DNA of 64,000 nucleotides, taken from assembly GCA_934725985.1 (NCBI GenBank), contig CAKVCX010000001.1:1-64000 (forward strand), written 5' to 3'. The DNA is from an uncultured Bacilli bacterium (GTDB lineage Bacteria; Bacillota_I; Bacilli_A; RFN20; CAG-826). The position numbers and the translations under genes were made by a program. The notes beneath the pieces were generated by a model. The model was given only the letters and a program-made list of their open reading frames with translations, was not told where the DNA came from and did no database searches. Below, one piece after another: positions 8,547-17,800 of the stretch. How positions within the stretch are numbered: the stretch's first letter is position 1; the number at the start of each line of letters is the position of its first letter.

Positions 8547-9224
8547 TTAAGCAGTTTCTTTATAAGAAATAACTCTTTCATAAATATAAGAAGCTAATTC
8601 ATCCATTCCTTCTCCGGTTTTGGATGAAACAGGGAAGAAAGATGCTTTTGGATTAGCTTTTAAAATTGATTCTTTGGCCTTTTTGATATCGAAATCAAAA
8701 ACAGGTAAAGTGTCTATTTTTGTAAAGATAAAGGCATCTCCAACTTTAAACATTAAAGGATACTTAACGGGTTTATCATCACCTTCCGGAACTGATAAAA
8801 TAACCAAATTCATATTAGCGCCAGTATCAAATTCGGCAGGACAAACTAGGTTTCCAATGTTCTCTAAAATGATTAAATCCAAATCATTTTCTCCTAAAGA
8901 GGATAAACCTTCGCTAGTCATCTTTGCATCAAGATGGCATTCTCCGCAGGTATTCAATTGGATTGTTCTGACCCCTGTCTTGCTAGAGATAGTCTCGGCA
9001 TCGACTTTAGCATCCATATCTGCTTCCATAACCCCAATGCGGAGTTTATCCTTTAATCTATTTATCAGATTGATAAGCAAAGTGGTTTTCCCAGACCCAG
9101 GAGAAGACATCAAATTAATGAAAAAAATCTTTTTTTCCAATAATTCCTTCCTTACTGCAGCGGCCCTGGAATCGTTGTTAGCTAAAACACTTTGCTTGAC
9201 TTTCAAGACTTTAATCTTTTCCAT
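8547..9224 (-). CDS. hypB: Hydrogenase/nickel maturation GTPase HypB
   Basis: HypB is the SIMIBI-class GTPase that works with HypA in nickel insertion. The 225-residue product has the P-loop SSPGSGKTTLL (residues about 40-50), the EADMDAKVDA region, and CGECHLDAKM, which carries the metal-binding Cys and His at the dimer interface. IFTKIDTL is the base-recognition strand. There is no His-rich N-terminal nickel store. The ATG at 9224 has AAAGGA 5 nt upstream; the longer in-frame reading to 9323 would add a hydrophobic, non-HypB-like stretch. It heads an operon with the fused oxidoreductase (22 nt downstream) and hypA. Confidence 0.93.
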   Translation of the reverse strand: MEKIKVLKVKQSVLANNDSRAAAVRKELLEKKIFFINLMSSPGSGKTTLLINLINRLKDKLRIGVMEADMDAKVDAETISSKTGVRTIQLNTCGECHLDAKMTSEGLSSLGENDLDLIILENIGNLVCPAEFDTGANMNLVILSVPEGDDKPVKYPLMFKVGDAFIFTKIDTLPVFDFDIKKAKESILKANPKASFFPVSSKTGEGMDELASYIYERVISYKETA

Positions 9225-9257
9225 AACGTTCCTTTCGAAAGAATAATAATACTTTTT

Positions 9258-9275
9258 TGCGCGCGTGTGTATGCA
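9258..9275. other. 18-nt alternating purine-pyrimidine tract in the hypB leader
   Basis: TGCGCGCGTGTGTATGCA alternates strictly between purine and pyrimidine, including a GCGCGC core, in an otherwise very AT-rich region. It lies in the expected 5' untranslated region of hypB. Such tracts can form Z-DNA under negative supercoiling. No function is shown. Confidence 0.35.
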
Positions 9276-9293
9276 AAAAAATAAACAGCTAAA

Positions 9294-9323
9294 ATTACCA
9301 ATACGAAAAAGCAAATATGTCAA
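9294..9323 (-). promoter_or_regulatory. Candidate promoter of the hypB operon
   Basis: On the minus strand, a consensus -35 TTGACA (9323-9318) begins directly after the stop codon of the TetR gene. A -10-like GGTAAT (9299-9294) follows after 18 nt. The -10 is weak (4 of 6 matches). This would give hypB its own promoter and a leader of roughly 60 nt. Confidence 0.5.
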
Positions 9324-9890
9324 TTATCTAATGGTAGAAAAATATAGCGAAACAAAATAACCACACATTTGTTCAGGTGTTGCAATGCAACCCATTTTTA
9401 CCCAATGCGATAAAATAGCGGCAAAAGACTCGGTTAAGACAATAGAAACCAATTTTGGTGGGACATTTTCATAGTTGACATAGCCTTCATCGATTAAATC
9501 ATCCATAAAAGAAGACAACTTTACTTTTAATTCATCAATAAAAATATGGGAACCTTCGGAGTTTAAAATCGATGAAATCAAGTCCTTATCTTCATAAAAA
9601 TGATAAAAAATATGCGTAATATACCTAGTTGGAGAAAGAACTCTAGAGGAAGAAAAATCATGGCCTGTTTCTTTTTTGCAAGATAAAGAAAAAACGTGGG
9701 AAAAAATAGAATCGCAAAAAGAAGAGAGCACATCCTTTATTGATTTGAAATGGGAATAGAAAGTACTTCGAGAAATCTTTGCCTTTTCAATCAAGTCTTT
9801 GGCGCTTATTTTTCCATATCCTTTTTCTTTAAGCAAAATAGAAAAGGATTCATATACGGAACGTAGTGTTTTTTCTTCTCTTTTATCCAT
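9324..9890 (-). CDS. TetR-family transcriptional regulator
   Basis: The 188-residue product has an N-terminal TetR-type helix-turn-helix (residues about 1-50: ..GYGKISAKDLIEKAKISRSTFYSHFKSIKDVL..), and a helical C-terminal domain of the usual length for ligand or dimer contacts. The start at 9890 has no ribosome site. An extended -10-like TGC-TATTAT lies 6 nt upstream, so the mRNA may be leaderless. An alternative ATG at 9908 adds six residues and also lacks a ribosome site. It is divergent from the FecCD-type uptake operon and just upstream of hypB, so it may control metal uptake, by inference. Confidence 0.85.
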   Translation of the reverse strand: MDKREEKTLRSVYESFSILLKEKGYGKISAKDLIEKAKISRSTFYSHFKSIKDVLSSFCDSIFSHVFSLSCKKETGHDFSSSRVLSPTRYITHIFYHFYEDKDLISSILNSEGSHIFIDELKVKLSSFMDDLIDEGYVNYENVPPKLVSIVLTESFAAILSHWVKMGCIATPEQMCGYFVSLYFSTIR

Positions 9891-9933
9891 AAAAAAATAA
9901 TAGCACATTGTCTATTAATTTAAAAGTTATCGA

Positions 9934-9951
9934 ACATAAATCATATTATGT
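9934..9951. promoter_or_regulatory. Possible TetR operator between tetR-like gene and uptake operon
   Basis: ACATAA-ATCATA-TTATGT is a perfect 6-bp inverted repeat with a 6-nt spacer in the divergent intergenic region. Its position suits control of both the regulator and the uptake operon. The symmetry is short, so chance is possible. Confidence 0.35.
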
Positions 9952-10023
9952 ATAATAATTTAGAAACAAATTTAACATTTTTGTTTGCTTTTAACAAAAT
10001 ATTCAATAATATACGAAAGTCAT

Positions 10024-11094
10024 ATGCCAAATTTTGAAGATGTAAATTTAGAAAGAAAGAAGAAAAAAATAAAATTCAATTATTTTTTTGCGTTGGGTTT
10101 GCTATTTACCATTCTATTTTTCTCTTTTTGTTTGGCCTTATTTCTTGATACAAATAATCTAGAACTAGTTGACATGATAAAAGGATTATTTGGAAAAGGG
10201 AGCAATAAAGCCAACATAATAGTCGGCAACATTAGATTAAGAAGGGCGTTAACCTCAATAATTGTCGGAATGGGATTATCTATATCTGGGGCCGTAATGC
10301 AATTTTCTTTAAATAACAAAATGGCATCTCCTTCTACTTTGGGAGTATCAGAGGCAGCGACTTTCGGGGCTACTTTGGCTTTGGTTTGTTTCTCTAGCGG
10401 CCAGTTTTCTTCAAGCTCGACTCTATCTATCAATAATCCTTATTTAGTAAGTTCTTTAAGCTTTTTGATGTCATTAATATGCGTGCTGCTAGTTTTAAGC
10501 TTAACAAAATTTAATAATTTTTCTCCTAGTACAATAGCTTTATGTGGGATTGCCTTAGGTGGATTATTTACTTCCTTAACCTCTTTAATCCAATACTTTT
10601 CTAGCGATAACAATGTTGCCAATGTCGTTTATTGGACTTTTGGCGATTTAAGTAGGCCTAGCTATATCCAATTAATCATAATGGCTGCAACCATTATCCC
10701 TAGTTCCATCATTTTGTTCCTCCTATCAAGAAGGATAAATGCTTTAATGGAAGGAGAAGAAGTAGCAAAAAGCTTAGGAATAAAAACAAATTTATTAAGA
10801 TTTATTTCTTTATTTCTATCTTCTTTAATTTGTGCCGTGTCGGTTTCTTTTGTTGGGATAATAGGCTTTATAGGCTTGGTAATACCTCAAATAGTTTCTA
10901 GATTTATAGGAGATAACGCGACTAAGTCCCTTCCATTATCTAGTTTAATAGGAGCTTCTACTCTATTGATTTTAGATACAATTTCTCGAGTCGCGATAAA
11001 AGGAGTTAACCTACCGGTTGGAGCTTTAACTTCCTTAATAGGAGCACCTATATTTATCTATATCCTTCTAACTTCTCGAGGCAAAGCAAAATGA
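10024..11094 (+). CDS. FecCD-type ABC transporter permease (metal or metal-chelate uptake)
   Basis: The 356-residue integral membrane protein carries the FecCD/BtuC signature: GNIRLRRALTSIIVGMGLSISGAVMQ near residues 60-90, GIALGGLF, and the coupling-helix region near ..VAKSLGI. About nine to ten helices are visible. It imports an iron, corrinoid or nickel complex with the ATPase and binding protein encoded downstream. The ATG at 10024 gives a normal N-terminus; an in-frame TTG at 9985 would extend it by 13 residues, but that stretch overlaps a promoter-like TTGCTT-N16-TAATAT (9985-10012). The stop overlaps the next start as ATGA. Confidence 0.9.
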   Translation: MPNFEDVNLERKKKKIKFNYFFALGLLFTILFFSFCLALFLDTNNLELVDMIKGLFGKGSNKANIIVGNIRLRRALTSIIVGMGLSISGAVMQFSLNNKMASPSTLGVSEAATFGATLALVCFSSGQFSSSSTLSINNPYLVSSLSFLMSLICVLLVLSLTKFNNFSPSTIALCGIALGGLFTSLTSLIQYFSSDNNVANVVYWTFGDLSRPSYIQLIIMAATIIPSSIILFLLSRRINALMEGEEVAKSLGIKTNLLRFISLFLSSLICAVSVSFVGIIGFIGLVIPQIVSRFIGDNATKSLPLSSLIGASTLLILDTISRVAIKGVNLPVGALTSLIGAPIFIYILLTSRGKAK

Positions 11095-11864
11095 CACTAG
11101 AAATCAAAGATTTAAGCTTTTCTTATGGGAAGAAAAAAGAAAAAGTCCTAGACAACATTTCCTTTTCTTTAGAAAAAGGAGAAATAGGAATTTTGTTAGG
11201 AAGAAATGGAATAGGCAAATCCACTTTGTTAAAACTAATAGCCAATCTAATAAAGCCAACATCAGGAGTTATTTTAGTAGAAAATGAAGATATTTTTTCA
11301 TTGTCTAGAAACTCTTTGGCTAAAAAAATTAGTTACTTACCTCAACAAATAGACATTCCATCTAGATTAGTAAAAGATGAAGTAATGTTAGGCAGATTGC
11401 CAAATAGTTTTTTCTTTAATAGCAAAAAAGACGAAGAAATTGTTAAGACATGCCTAAAAGAAGTCGATATAGAAAAACTATCATATAAATACACGAATGA
11501 GCTTTCAGGAGGAGAAAGGCAAAAAGTTGCTATCGCTAGATCTTTAGCAAGCCAAGCTAATTTGCTATTAATGGATGAGCCCACCGCTTCCCTAGACATA
11601 AAATCTTCTTTTGAATTAATAGAAATAATTAAAAATCTATCAAGAAATAAAAAAATTACCTTTCTAATAGCAATGCATGATATTTCTATCGCCTCTTCCT
11701 TTGGCGACAAATTCTTTTTGCTTGGAGAGAAAAATATCCATATAGCAGGAGATAAAACCATATTAAGCAAAGAGAATATAAATAATATTTTTGGAACTAG
11801 TATTGAAATAAAAAATATAGATGGAGAAATATATTTAACTAAAAACAAAGGAGACATGAAATGA
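11091..11864 (+). CDS. ABC transporter ATP-binding protein (FecE/BtuD-like)
   Basis: The 257-residue ATPase has Walker A GRNGIGKST (residues about 37-45), a Q-loop in LPQQ, signature LSGGERQKVAIARSL, Walker B LLLMDEPTASLD and a switch His in AMHDIS. It energises the FecCD-type permease encoded just upstream, with which it overlaps by 4 nt (ATGA). The downstream binding-protein gene also overlaps by 4 nt, so the three are a coupled operon. The cargo cannot be told from this subunit. Confidence 0.92.
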   Translation: MTLEIKDLSFSYGKKKEKVLDNISFSLEKGEIGILLGRNGIGKSTLLKLIANLIKPTSGVILVENEDIFSLSRNSLAKKISYLPQQIDIPSRLVKDEVMLGRLPNSFFFNSKKDEEIVKTCLKEVDIEKLSYKYTNELSGGERQKVAIARSLASQANLLLMDEPTASLDIKSSFELIEIIKNLSRNKKITFLIAMHDISIASSFGDKFFLLGEKNIHIAGDKTILSKENINNIFGTSIEIKNIDGEIYLTKNKGDMK

Positions 11865-13045
11865 AAAAGGACATTATTTTACTATTACCATTCTTGCTTT
11901 TATCTTGTGGAAAAGTTGATTCAATGCAAGAAGAAAACGCCATTACGTTAGTAGATATGGTTGGGAGAAACGTCACATTCGCTCCTAATAAAGTTAAAAA
12001 AATAGTTTGCATTGGAGCGGGTGCTTTAAGGCTATATTCCTATGTAGGGGATTTATCGCTTCTATCTGGGGTAGAAAGAGTCGATGTCGAAGGAGATGAT
12101 GCAAACAAATTTGGCTTTGTTAATAACTCCTTAGCCTTAAGACCTTATAAAATAATAAACCACTCCTGTTGGGATAACTTACCAAGCTGCGGCATGGGTG
12201 GACCTAAATCGCAAGTAGTTGAAAAAGAAGCCATAATTAATTGCGATCCGGATTTAATTATCTCTTTATATAGTCAAGATAAAGCAGGGATGGATGAATT
12301 ATCATCTACATTAAACGTGCCCGTATTAACTCTTTCATACGGGAACAATGAAGCTTTCGATGAAAATGTAAAGAAATCTTTATCATTACTTGGCAAAGCC
12401 CTAGGCAAAGAAGAAAGAGCAAATGAACTAATCGATTATATAAAAGGCATTGAAGAAGATTTAAAAACTAGAAGCAGCGGCATATCCAAGGAAGATAAAC
12501 CAAGCATTTATTTAGGCTGCCAAGCTAACTATGGGCTTAAATCGTTTGAATCATCGACGGCAGGATATAATGTTTTTGATGCCGCTGGAGTTAGAAATTA
12601 TCTTGACGATTTAGGGTTAGAAGGTTATCAAAAATCCGTTAATCTAGAATACCTAGTTAATAAAAGCCCAGATAAAATAATCCTAGACGCAGGCGGATTA
12701 GGCCTATTTAAAAACGACTATGCGAATAAGGAAAAGAAAGAAATTTTTAATAGCATAGAAGCAATAAAAAAAGAAGAAGTCTATATTCAAATGCCTTATA
12801 ACTCCTACTATACAAATCTAGAGATCGCTTATTGCGATGCGTATAACGCCGGAATGGTTTCCTTTCCTAGCAGATACGAAGATATAGATATCAAAGAAAA
12901 AGCAAATGAAATAACCAAAATGTTTTTAGGAACGCCTTTTTATGATAATCCGAATAGAGATGACGATATTTCCGATCAGATGTTAGGCGGATTTAGAAAA
13001 ATAAACATGCCTTTAGAGGATTTTCTAAATGAATACGTCAAATAA
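11861..13045 (+). CDS. Periplasmic-binding-type lipoprotein of the FecCD transporter
   Basis: The 394-residue protein begins with a short signal and lipobox (LLLSCG, Cys at about 16), then a TroA/FecB-like fold: ..LVDMVGRNVTFAPNKVKKIVCIGAGALRL.. and CDPDLIISL. It should sit on the outer membrane face and pass its ligand to the permease. It is longer than typical FecB proteins (about 300-330) because of an extended C-terminal half. The motif SCWDNLPSCGMGGPKSQ has two Cys residues that could touch a metal. Substrate is unknown: iron chelate, corrinoid or nickel chelate. The hypAB neighbours favour nickel slightly, by inference. Confidence 0.85.
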   Translation: MKKDIILLLPFLLLSCGKVDSMQEENAITLVDMVGRNVTFAPNKVKKIVCIGAGALRLYSYVGDLSLLSGVERVDVEGDDANKFGFVNNSLALRPYKIINHSCWDNLPSCGMGGPKSQVVEKEAIINCDPDLIISLYSQDKAGMDELSSTLNVPVLTLSYGNNEAFDENVKKSLSLLGKALGKEERANELIDYIKGIEEDLKTRSSGISKEDKPSIYLGCQANYGLKSFESSTAGYNVFDAAGVRNYLDDLGLEGYQKSVNLEYLVNKSPDKIILDAGGLGLFKNDYANKEKKEIFNSIEAIKKEEVYIQMPYNSYYTNLEIAYCDAYNAGMVSFPSRYEDIDIKEKANEITKMFLGTPFYDNPNRDDDISDQMLGGFRKINMPLEDFLNEYVK

Positions 13046-13616
13046 CGATGTAAAAGAATTTTTTGATAAATTAGCCCCTAGTTGGGACAATGAACAAAAT
13101 ACAAATGAAAAATTCATTTTGCCATTGTTAAATAGATTAGAAATAAAACAGGGTGATGAGGTTTTAGATTTAGCCTGCGGCACGGGAACTATAACAAAAA
13201 GTCTATTTAATATAACGAAAAAACAAATAACCGCTGTCGATATTTCATCTAAAATGATAGAAATAGCTAAATCTAAATATAATAAGGACGTAGCTATATT
13301 TTTGCCTATCGATTTTTATGATTATAAAGGCAAAAAATTCGATTGGATTATCATATATAATTCCTATCCTCATTTTTTAGATGTAGATAAATTAAAAGAA
13401 AAATTAGTCGATATATTAAAAGACAAGGGACGTGTAGCAATAATTCATTCATTGAGTAGAAAAGAATTGGATTCTCATCATAAAGCTCACGCCTTAAAAG
13501 TATCTCGTTTTTTAAAGCCAGTAAAAGAAGAATCCGCCTTTTACGAGGACTATTTCAACGTATTAATCGACGAAGAAGATGAAAAACATTATTTAATTCT
13601 TCTAGAGAAAAAATAG
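13029..13616 (+). CDS. Class I SAM-dependent methyltransferase in the metal-uptake operon
   Basis: The 195-residue protein has the Rossmann methyltransferase pattern: motif I VLDLACGTGTITKSL (residues about 46-60), acidic TAVDISSKMIEIAKSK, and DWIIIYNSYPHF in the motif IV area. The C-terminus (HYLILLEKK) completes the usual last strand. It overlaps the end of the binding-protein gene by 17 nt, so it is very likely part of the uptake operon. It could modify the imported chelate or free the metal from it; no substrate can be read from sequence. Confidence 0.85.
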   Translation: MNTSNNDVKEFFDKLAPSWDNEQNTNEKFILPLLNRLEIKQGDEVLDLACGTGTITKSLFNITKKQITAVDISSKMIEIAKSKYNKDVAIFLPIDFYDYKGKKFDWIIIYNSYPHFLDVDKLKEKLVDILKDKGRVAIIHSLSRKELDSHHKAHALKVSRFLKPVKEESAFYEDYFNVLIDEEDEKHYLILLEKK

Positions 13617-13844
13617 AGTACATTCATTCTTTTTTTAAACCTAGTAATTAAAACAATATAATTATTTTTCGATTGAATTAATTCTACTTTTCATTTTTCA
13701 TAATTGATTTTTTATAGATTTAATCGATATTTTTTTCAATTCTACGATTTAGAGAACCCCTTTCTATATTTAAGAAAGTCTTAAGTAGAGTGACATTGAC
13801 AAAGTATCAACTAAAATGGCATTGCCTAAAAAGGCGAGTTATCT

Positions 13845-14801
13845 ATGATAAATTTAAAAATAGTCAAAGAAAAAATTTCAGGAAACAAATTTGCTAAGCT
13901 TGGTTGTTTAGCCCTATTTTCAATTTTACTTGGAATAGGGGCAGGAGCCTCTTATGCAATAAACAACAAAACGGTTGATAACACAGTTTTATCTACAAGT
14001 GGATATAAATATACCAAAAGCGAATTGCAAATTGCCAAAAAGACATATGAAGATGCAGTAGCAAAGAATAAGCCATTAGAAAAAGCATTGACACCGGATC
14101 AGATGGTTAATTTAGCTTATGCAAAATTTGAAGAATTGGACAATGCTAAAACAATTGGAATTGGCTCGTCATATTCAAGTGGAATAACTCAGCAAATCCA
14201 AACCTGCACGATAAAGAACAATAAAGAGTTCTTCGAAGAATCCAATTCATATAGCACTATGGTGAAAATTTATAATCGGATGTATCAGGAAGGGGATATT
14301 ACCTCGACTTACTGGGGTGGCGATCAAAATTACGCCGCGCACGAGAAGAAAGACTACTCTAATGATGATTATGCCAAAATGATGGGTAGAAAAGTCTCCG
14401 ACCCACTTATATACATAGTTTCACCAAAAACAATTAGCAATGAAGAAAATACGATTTCGGGGTTAGAAAAAACAGGAATTTATAAAAATGAAACCGGATA
14501 TAGGGTAGAAATCGAACTGGCTAAGGAAACAAAAGACCAAAAGACATTCATGCCCGGCATTGAAGAATACAAAAAGCAAATGAAAACAATCTCAAATTTG
14601 GTGGGCTACCCTAAATTCTATTATTGCCATCTTACATTTAATCTTGATTTCTCGTTGAATTTGAAATCATTTACAAACATAGAAAGCTATGAAGCCAATC
14701 TTGGAATTATGACACCGAAATGCGATGGAAAAATGACCACCACTTACTACACGGATAAAGAATACGAAATACCAAAGTTGACTGACAAAATCGAATACTA
14801 A
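13845..14801 (+). CDS. Exported protein with N-terminal membrane segment, function unknown
   Basis: The 318-residue product has a basic start, then a hydrophobic segment (residues about 19-42) ending GAGASYAINN. This could be a cleaved signal (after ASYA) or an anchor. The remainder is a polar mixed region with many Tyr and Lys; no known domain is seen. It is the first of three same-strand genes with gaps of 17 and 16 nt. The signal sequence resembles that of the next protein (GIGAGASYAI against GIAAGATYML), which suggests a shared export type or common origin. The 228 nt upstream of it (13617-13844) hold no gene; TTGACA at 13796-13801 lacks a good -10 partner. Confidence 0.7.
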   Translation: MINLKIVKEKISGNKFAKLGCLALFSILLGIGAGASYAINNKTVDNTVLSTSGYKYTKSELQIAKKTYEDAVAKNKPLEKALTPDQMVNLAYAKFEELDNAKTIGIGSSYSSGITQQIQTCTIKNNKEFFEESNSYSTMVKIYNRMYQEGDITSTYWGGDQNYAAHEKKDYSNDDYAKMMGRKVSDPLIYIVSPKTISNEENTISGLEKTGIYKNETGYRVEIELAKETKDQKTFMPGIEEYKKQMKTISNLVGYPKFYYCHLTFNLDFSLNLKSFTNIESYEANLGIMTPKCDGKMTTTYYTDKEYEIPKLTDKIEY

Positions 14802-14818
14802 AGATAGGGAGAATAAAA

Positions 14819-17800
14819 ATGGACAATTTTAAAAGAAATTTAAAAGGTGTTGAAAAAACAGCAATAAGAATAAGAAGGGCGGTCTCTACAAGTTTGACCG
14901 GACTTGCATTTTTTGGTATTGCCGCCGGGGCAACTTATATGTTGATGCCTACAAAAGAGTTAACTAATAACTCTACTACCACTGATAGCGCCGAAGATAA
15001 TGGCGGAGAAGATGTTGCCCAAACAGAAAGTAGCAAAATCCTGAATTCTTTAATCAATGCCGTAACAGGTGAAGGCTTATGCTTGAATGTTACAAAAGGC
15101 GAATTCCAAATAAATAAAAACAATTTGTTGACATTCAATAATGCAGATATTGATTTGTCTCTCTCTAGCATTGACACAAAACAAATTATTAAAGGCATTA
15201 ATTTAAAAGTCGATGCCCCAATTAACTATAACGGCAAGACACGTTCACTAGGTCTAGACAAAATAAATGATGATGTTTATTTCGACATAAAAAATGATGA
15301 TGAGAGTATTAGCGATAGCAATTATCCAAAATACAATTTCCGTTATACAGTCAATTTAAAATCATACGACTATCCAAGCGCAGAAAGCCCAGACATAGAT
15401 GAAGAAACTGGCGGAACAGTCTTTTATAACTATGGCAAACTTAGCTTTGTTATTGAAGAAATAATGAATATCCTTACAGCTGATGATAGCGGGCTAAATG
15501 GCTTAGCAATTCCTTCCATTGGCTCTTTAATCCAAGGCGACTCTTCTTCTAGTGCTTCCTCCTTAGATACAGATGCCATGTTAAACGCCTTAAATGAAAT
15601 GAAGGAATCCTCCTATAACGGCAATAAATATTTCACTTTATCCTTACCGTTAGGAGAAACCACTCTAGACATTGGCTTAGGGGCAGACAACGACTACAAC
15701 TTAAATTTAATTGATTTTCCTGCAAGAAAAGAAAATGGAGAACAATCTCCTTATGTCCTTGATGAATCGACTCAAATGCAAATCCAAGTTTCAGCAGTAG
15801 TCAATGCAGGAAACGGAGCAGAAACTACCATTGATTGGAGCAAACCTCGTTTCGAGAAAAATACTTATAGGAAACTAGATGATTCTCTTTCTTTATTTAA
15901 GGAAGTAGCTAGCTTAGTCGCCTTGCCTCAAACTGGCTTAAATCTAAATCTAGAATTAGAGCATTCTACACAAGGAAAAGAAGCCACCACCGAAACTTTA
16001 AAGAAGAATGGAACAAAAGAAAAAGCATACATTGATTTGCATGCCGATTTAGATGCTTCTAAATATGATTTTAAAAATTTAAAAGCCAACTTAGAAATCG
16101 GACAATTTAAAAAAGAAAACGGCGAAATAACAAACATAAAAGAAGATCCTTCGCAAAAACTAATGGGGGCCTTTATTAAAAACGGCGACACAAAAGACAT
16201 CTACTTAGGACTTAACGATTCTTTAAAAGCCAAAACAAACATGGTTACTATCGATGCAGTTGTGTCCAATATAAAACAAGCAATAGGAAAAATGGATGGG
16301 GGCAGTACGTCATTAGACCAACTTTCAGCCATCTTTGACACTTCCTTCACCGCTACAAAAGCCATTCAAGATAACGGAGTTGCTAACGGTATAAATCAAG
16401 GTAAATACGATTGGGCTTTAGACATGCTTGAATATCTACAAAACGAAGACAATAAAATAATTGTCGGATTAGATTTAACTCAAGCTGGCATTGAAGGCAA
16501 AATAAGGCTAACTCTAGACGGAAACGAAAATAGAAAAGCATTATTAGACATTACTTTTGATTCGATTAAGCTTTCCTCTTTCACCTTAAACGGATCCTTA
16601 TCAACGGAAGACTATGTCATCCCCACTTTAGAAAACATAGATTCATATCAAGAAATGTCTCATTTAAAGGGGATATCCGAACAAGTAAATGATTTTGTTT
16701 CTTCTAAAAAAGCTACTTTAAGTTTAAATGGTCAAATACTAAGCAAAACCGAAAATGACGTTACTGGAATAAACAAAACTGGATTTAAATTCAATGGAAA
16801 GATTGCTTTAAATAGCAATGAACTCTCGGCTCAAATCAATGGAGTTGAACACAACAAAGACTATTTAAATAATCACCTTATTAAACTCGACGTTAATCCT
16901 AATGAAACTAACAATGGAATAAATACCATTAAATTTCTTTATTCTTCTAAAAACGAAGAACTTAACGAAACCTATACATCCAATCCTACTTCTTCAATTG
17001 AAAAAGGATATCAAAATGCCGATGGCGTCTATGGGAAAATATCTACAGATGCCATATTCGGAACTGTTAAAGACTTAATAAATACCTTCAGCATTACTAA
17101 TGAAAACGAAGAAAAAGATGAAAGGTTTTCTAGATTGTTAACTTGCTTTAGCAATGATTCTTCTTCCTCATTGTTATCTAGCATATCTAACGGCAATTAT
17201 TTTGATTTATTGAATACTAAATTAATTAAAGAAGCCGTTCTTTCTTCAAATGAAAGCAAATTTGTTCTTACCGGTTCTTCATTAGGATTGGATAAGGAAG
17301 TAACTCTTATAACAAAGTATGACACTCCAGTAGAAGCAAATAAAAATGCCGGGTTCAAATCCATGGATGTCATGGTTAAAGATGAAAATAAGGATATAAA
17401 AATATCCATTTCTTTAGATAGCTTTGATGCAGACACCTCATCAATAGGCCTATTGAAAAATGTCGATGAAAGCAAAGTCGTAGATTATAATCCTTTATTC
17501 AATCTAATCGATTATGCTGCTGGAACTACAATGCTTGGAGCATATAATAACTTTAATACATCAACATTTGGCTTTAACGCATCATTAGATATAGTGTTAG
17601 GCAAGTATTCCTTCACCGCTTTAAATATATCTTTACATGCTAAAGTAAAAGGGGCTCAAACAATGCTTTGGGCGGAATTAAATAACATTCCAGCAATAAA
17701 AGGAATCAACGCCCCAGACGGAATGCCTTATTTCCGCGATTTTGAAAATACTGGTTCTAGAGATGTCAAATTCTTCTATTATGCCGATGGATTTAATCCA

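Noticed and set aside
8620..9246. A 208-codon open frame on plus opposite hypB
   Set aside because: It is antisense to a clear HypB protein, has no ribosome site and its translation has no recognisable feature.
13796..13824. Promoter with TTGACA at 13796 for the gene at 13845
   Set aside because: No acceptable -10 hexamer occurs 15-19 nt downstream; TAAAAT lies at only 10 nt.
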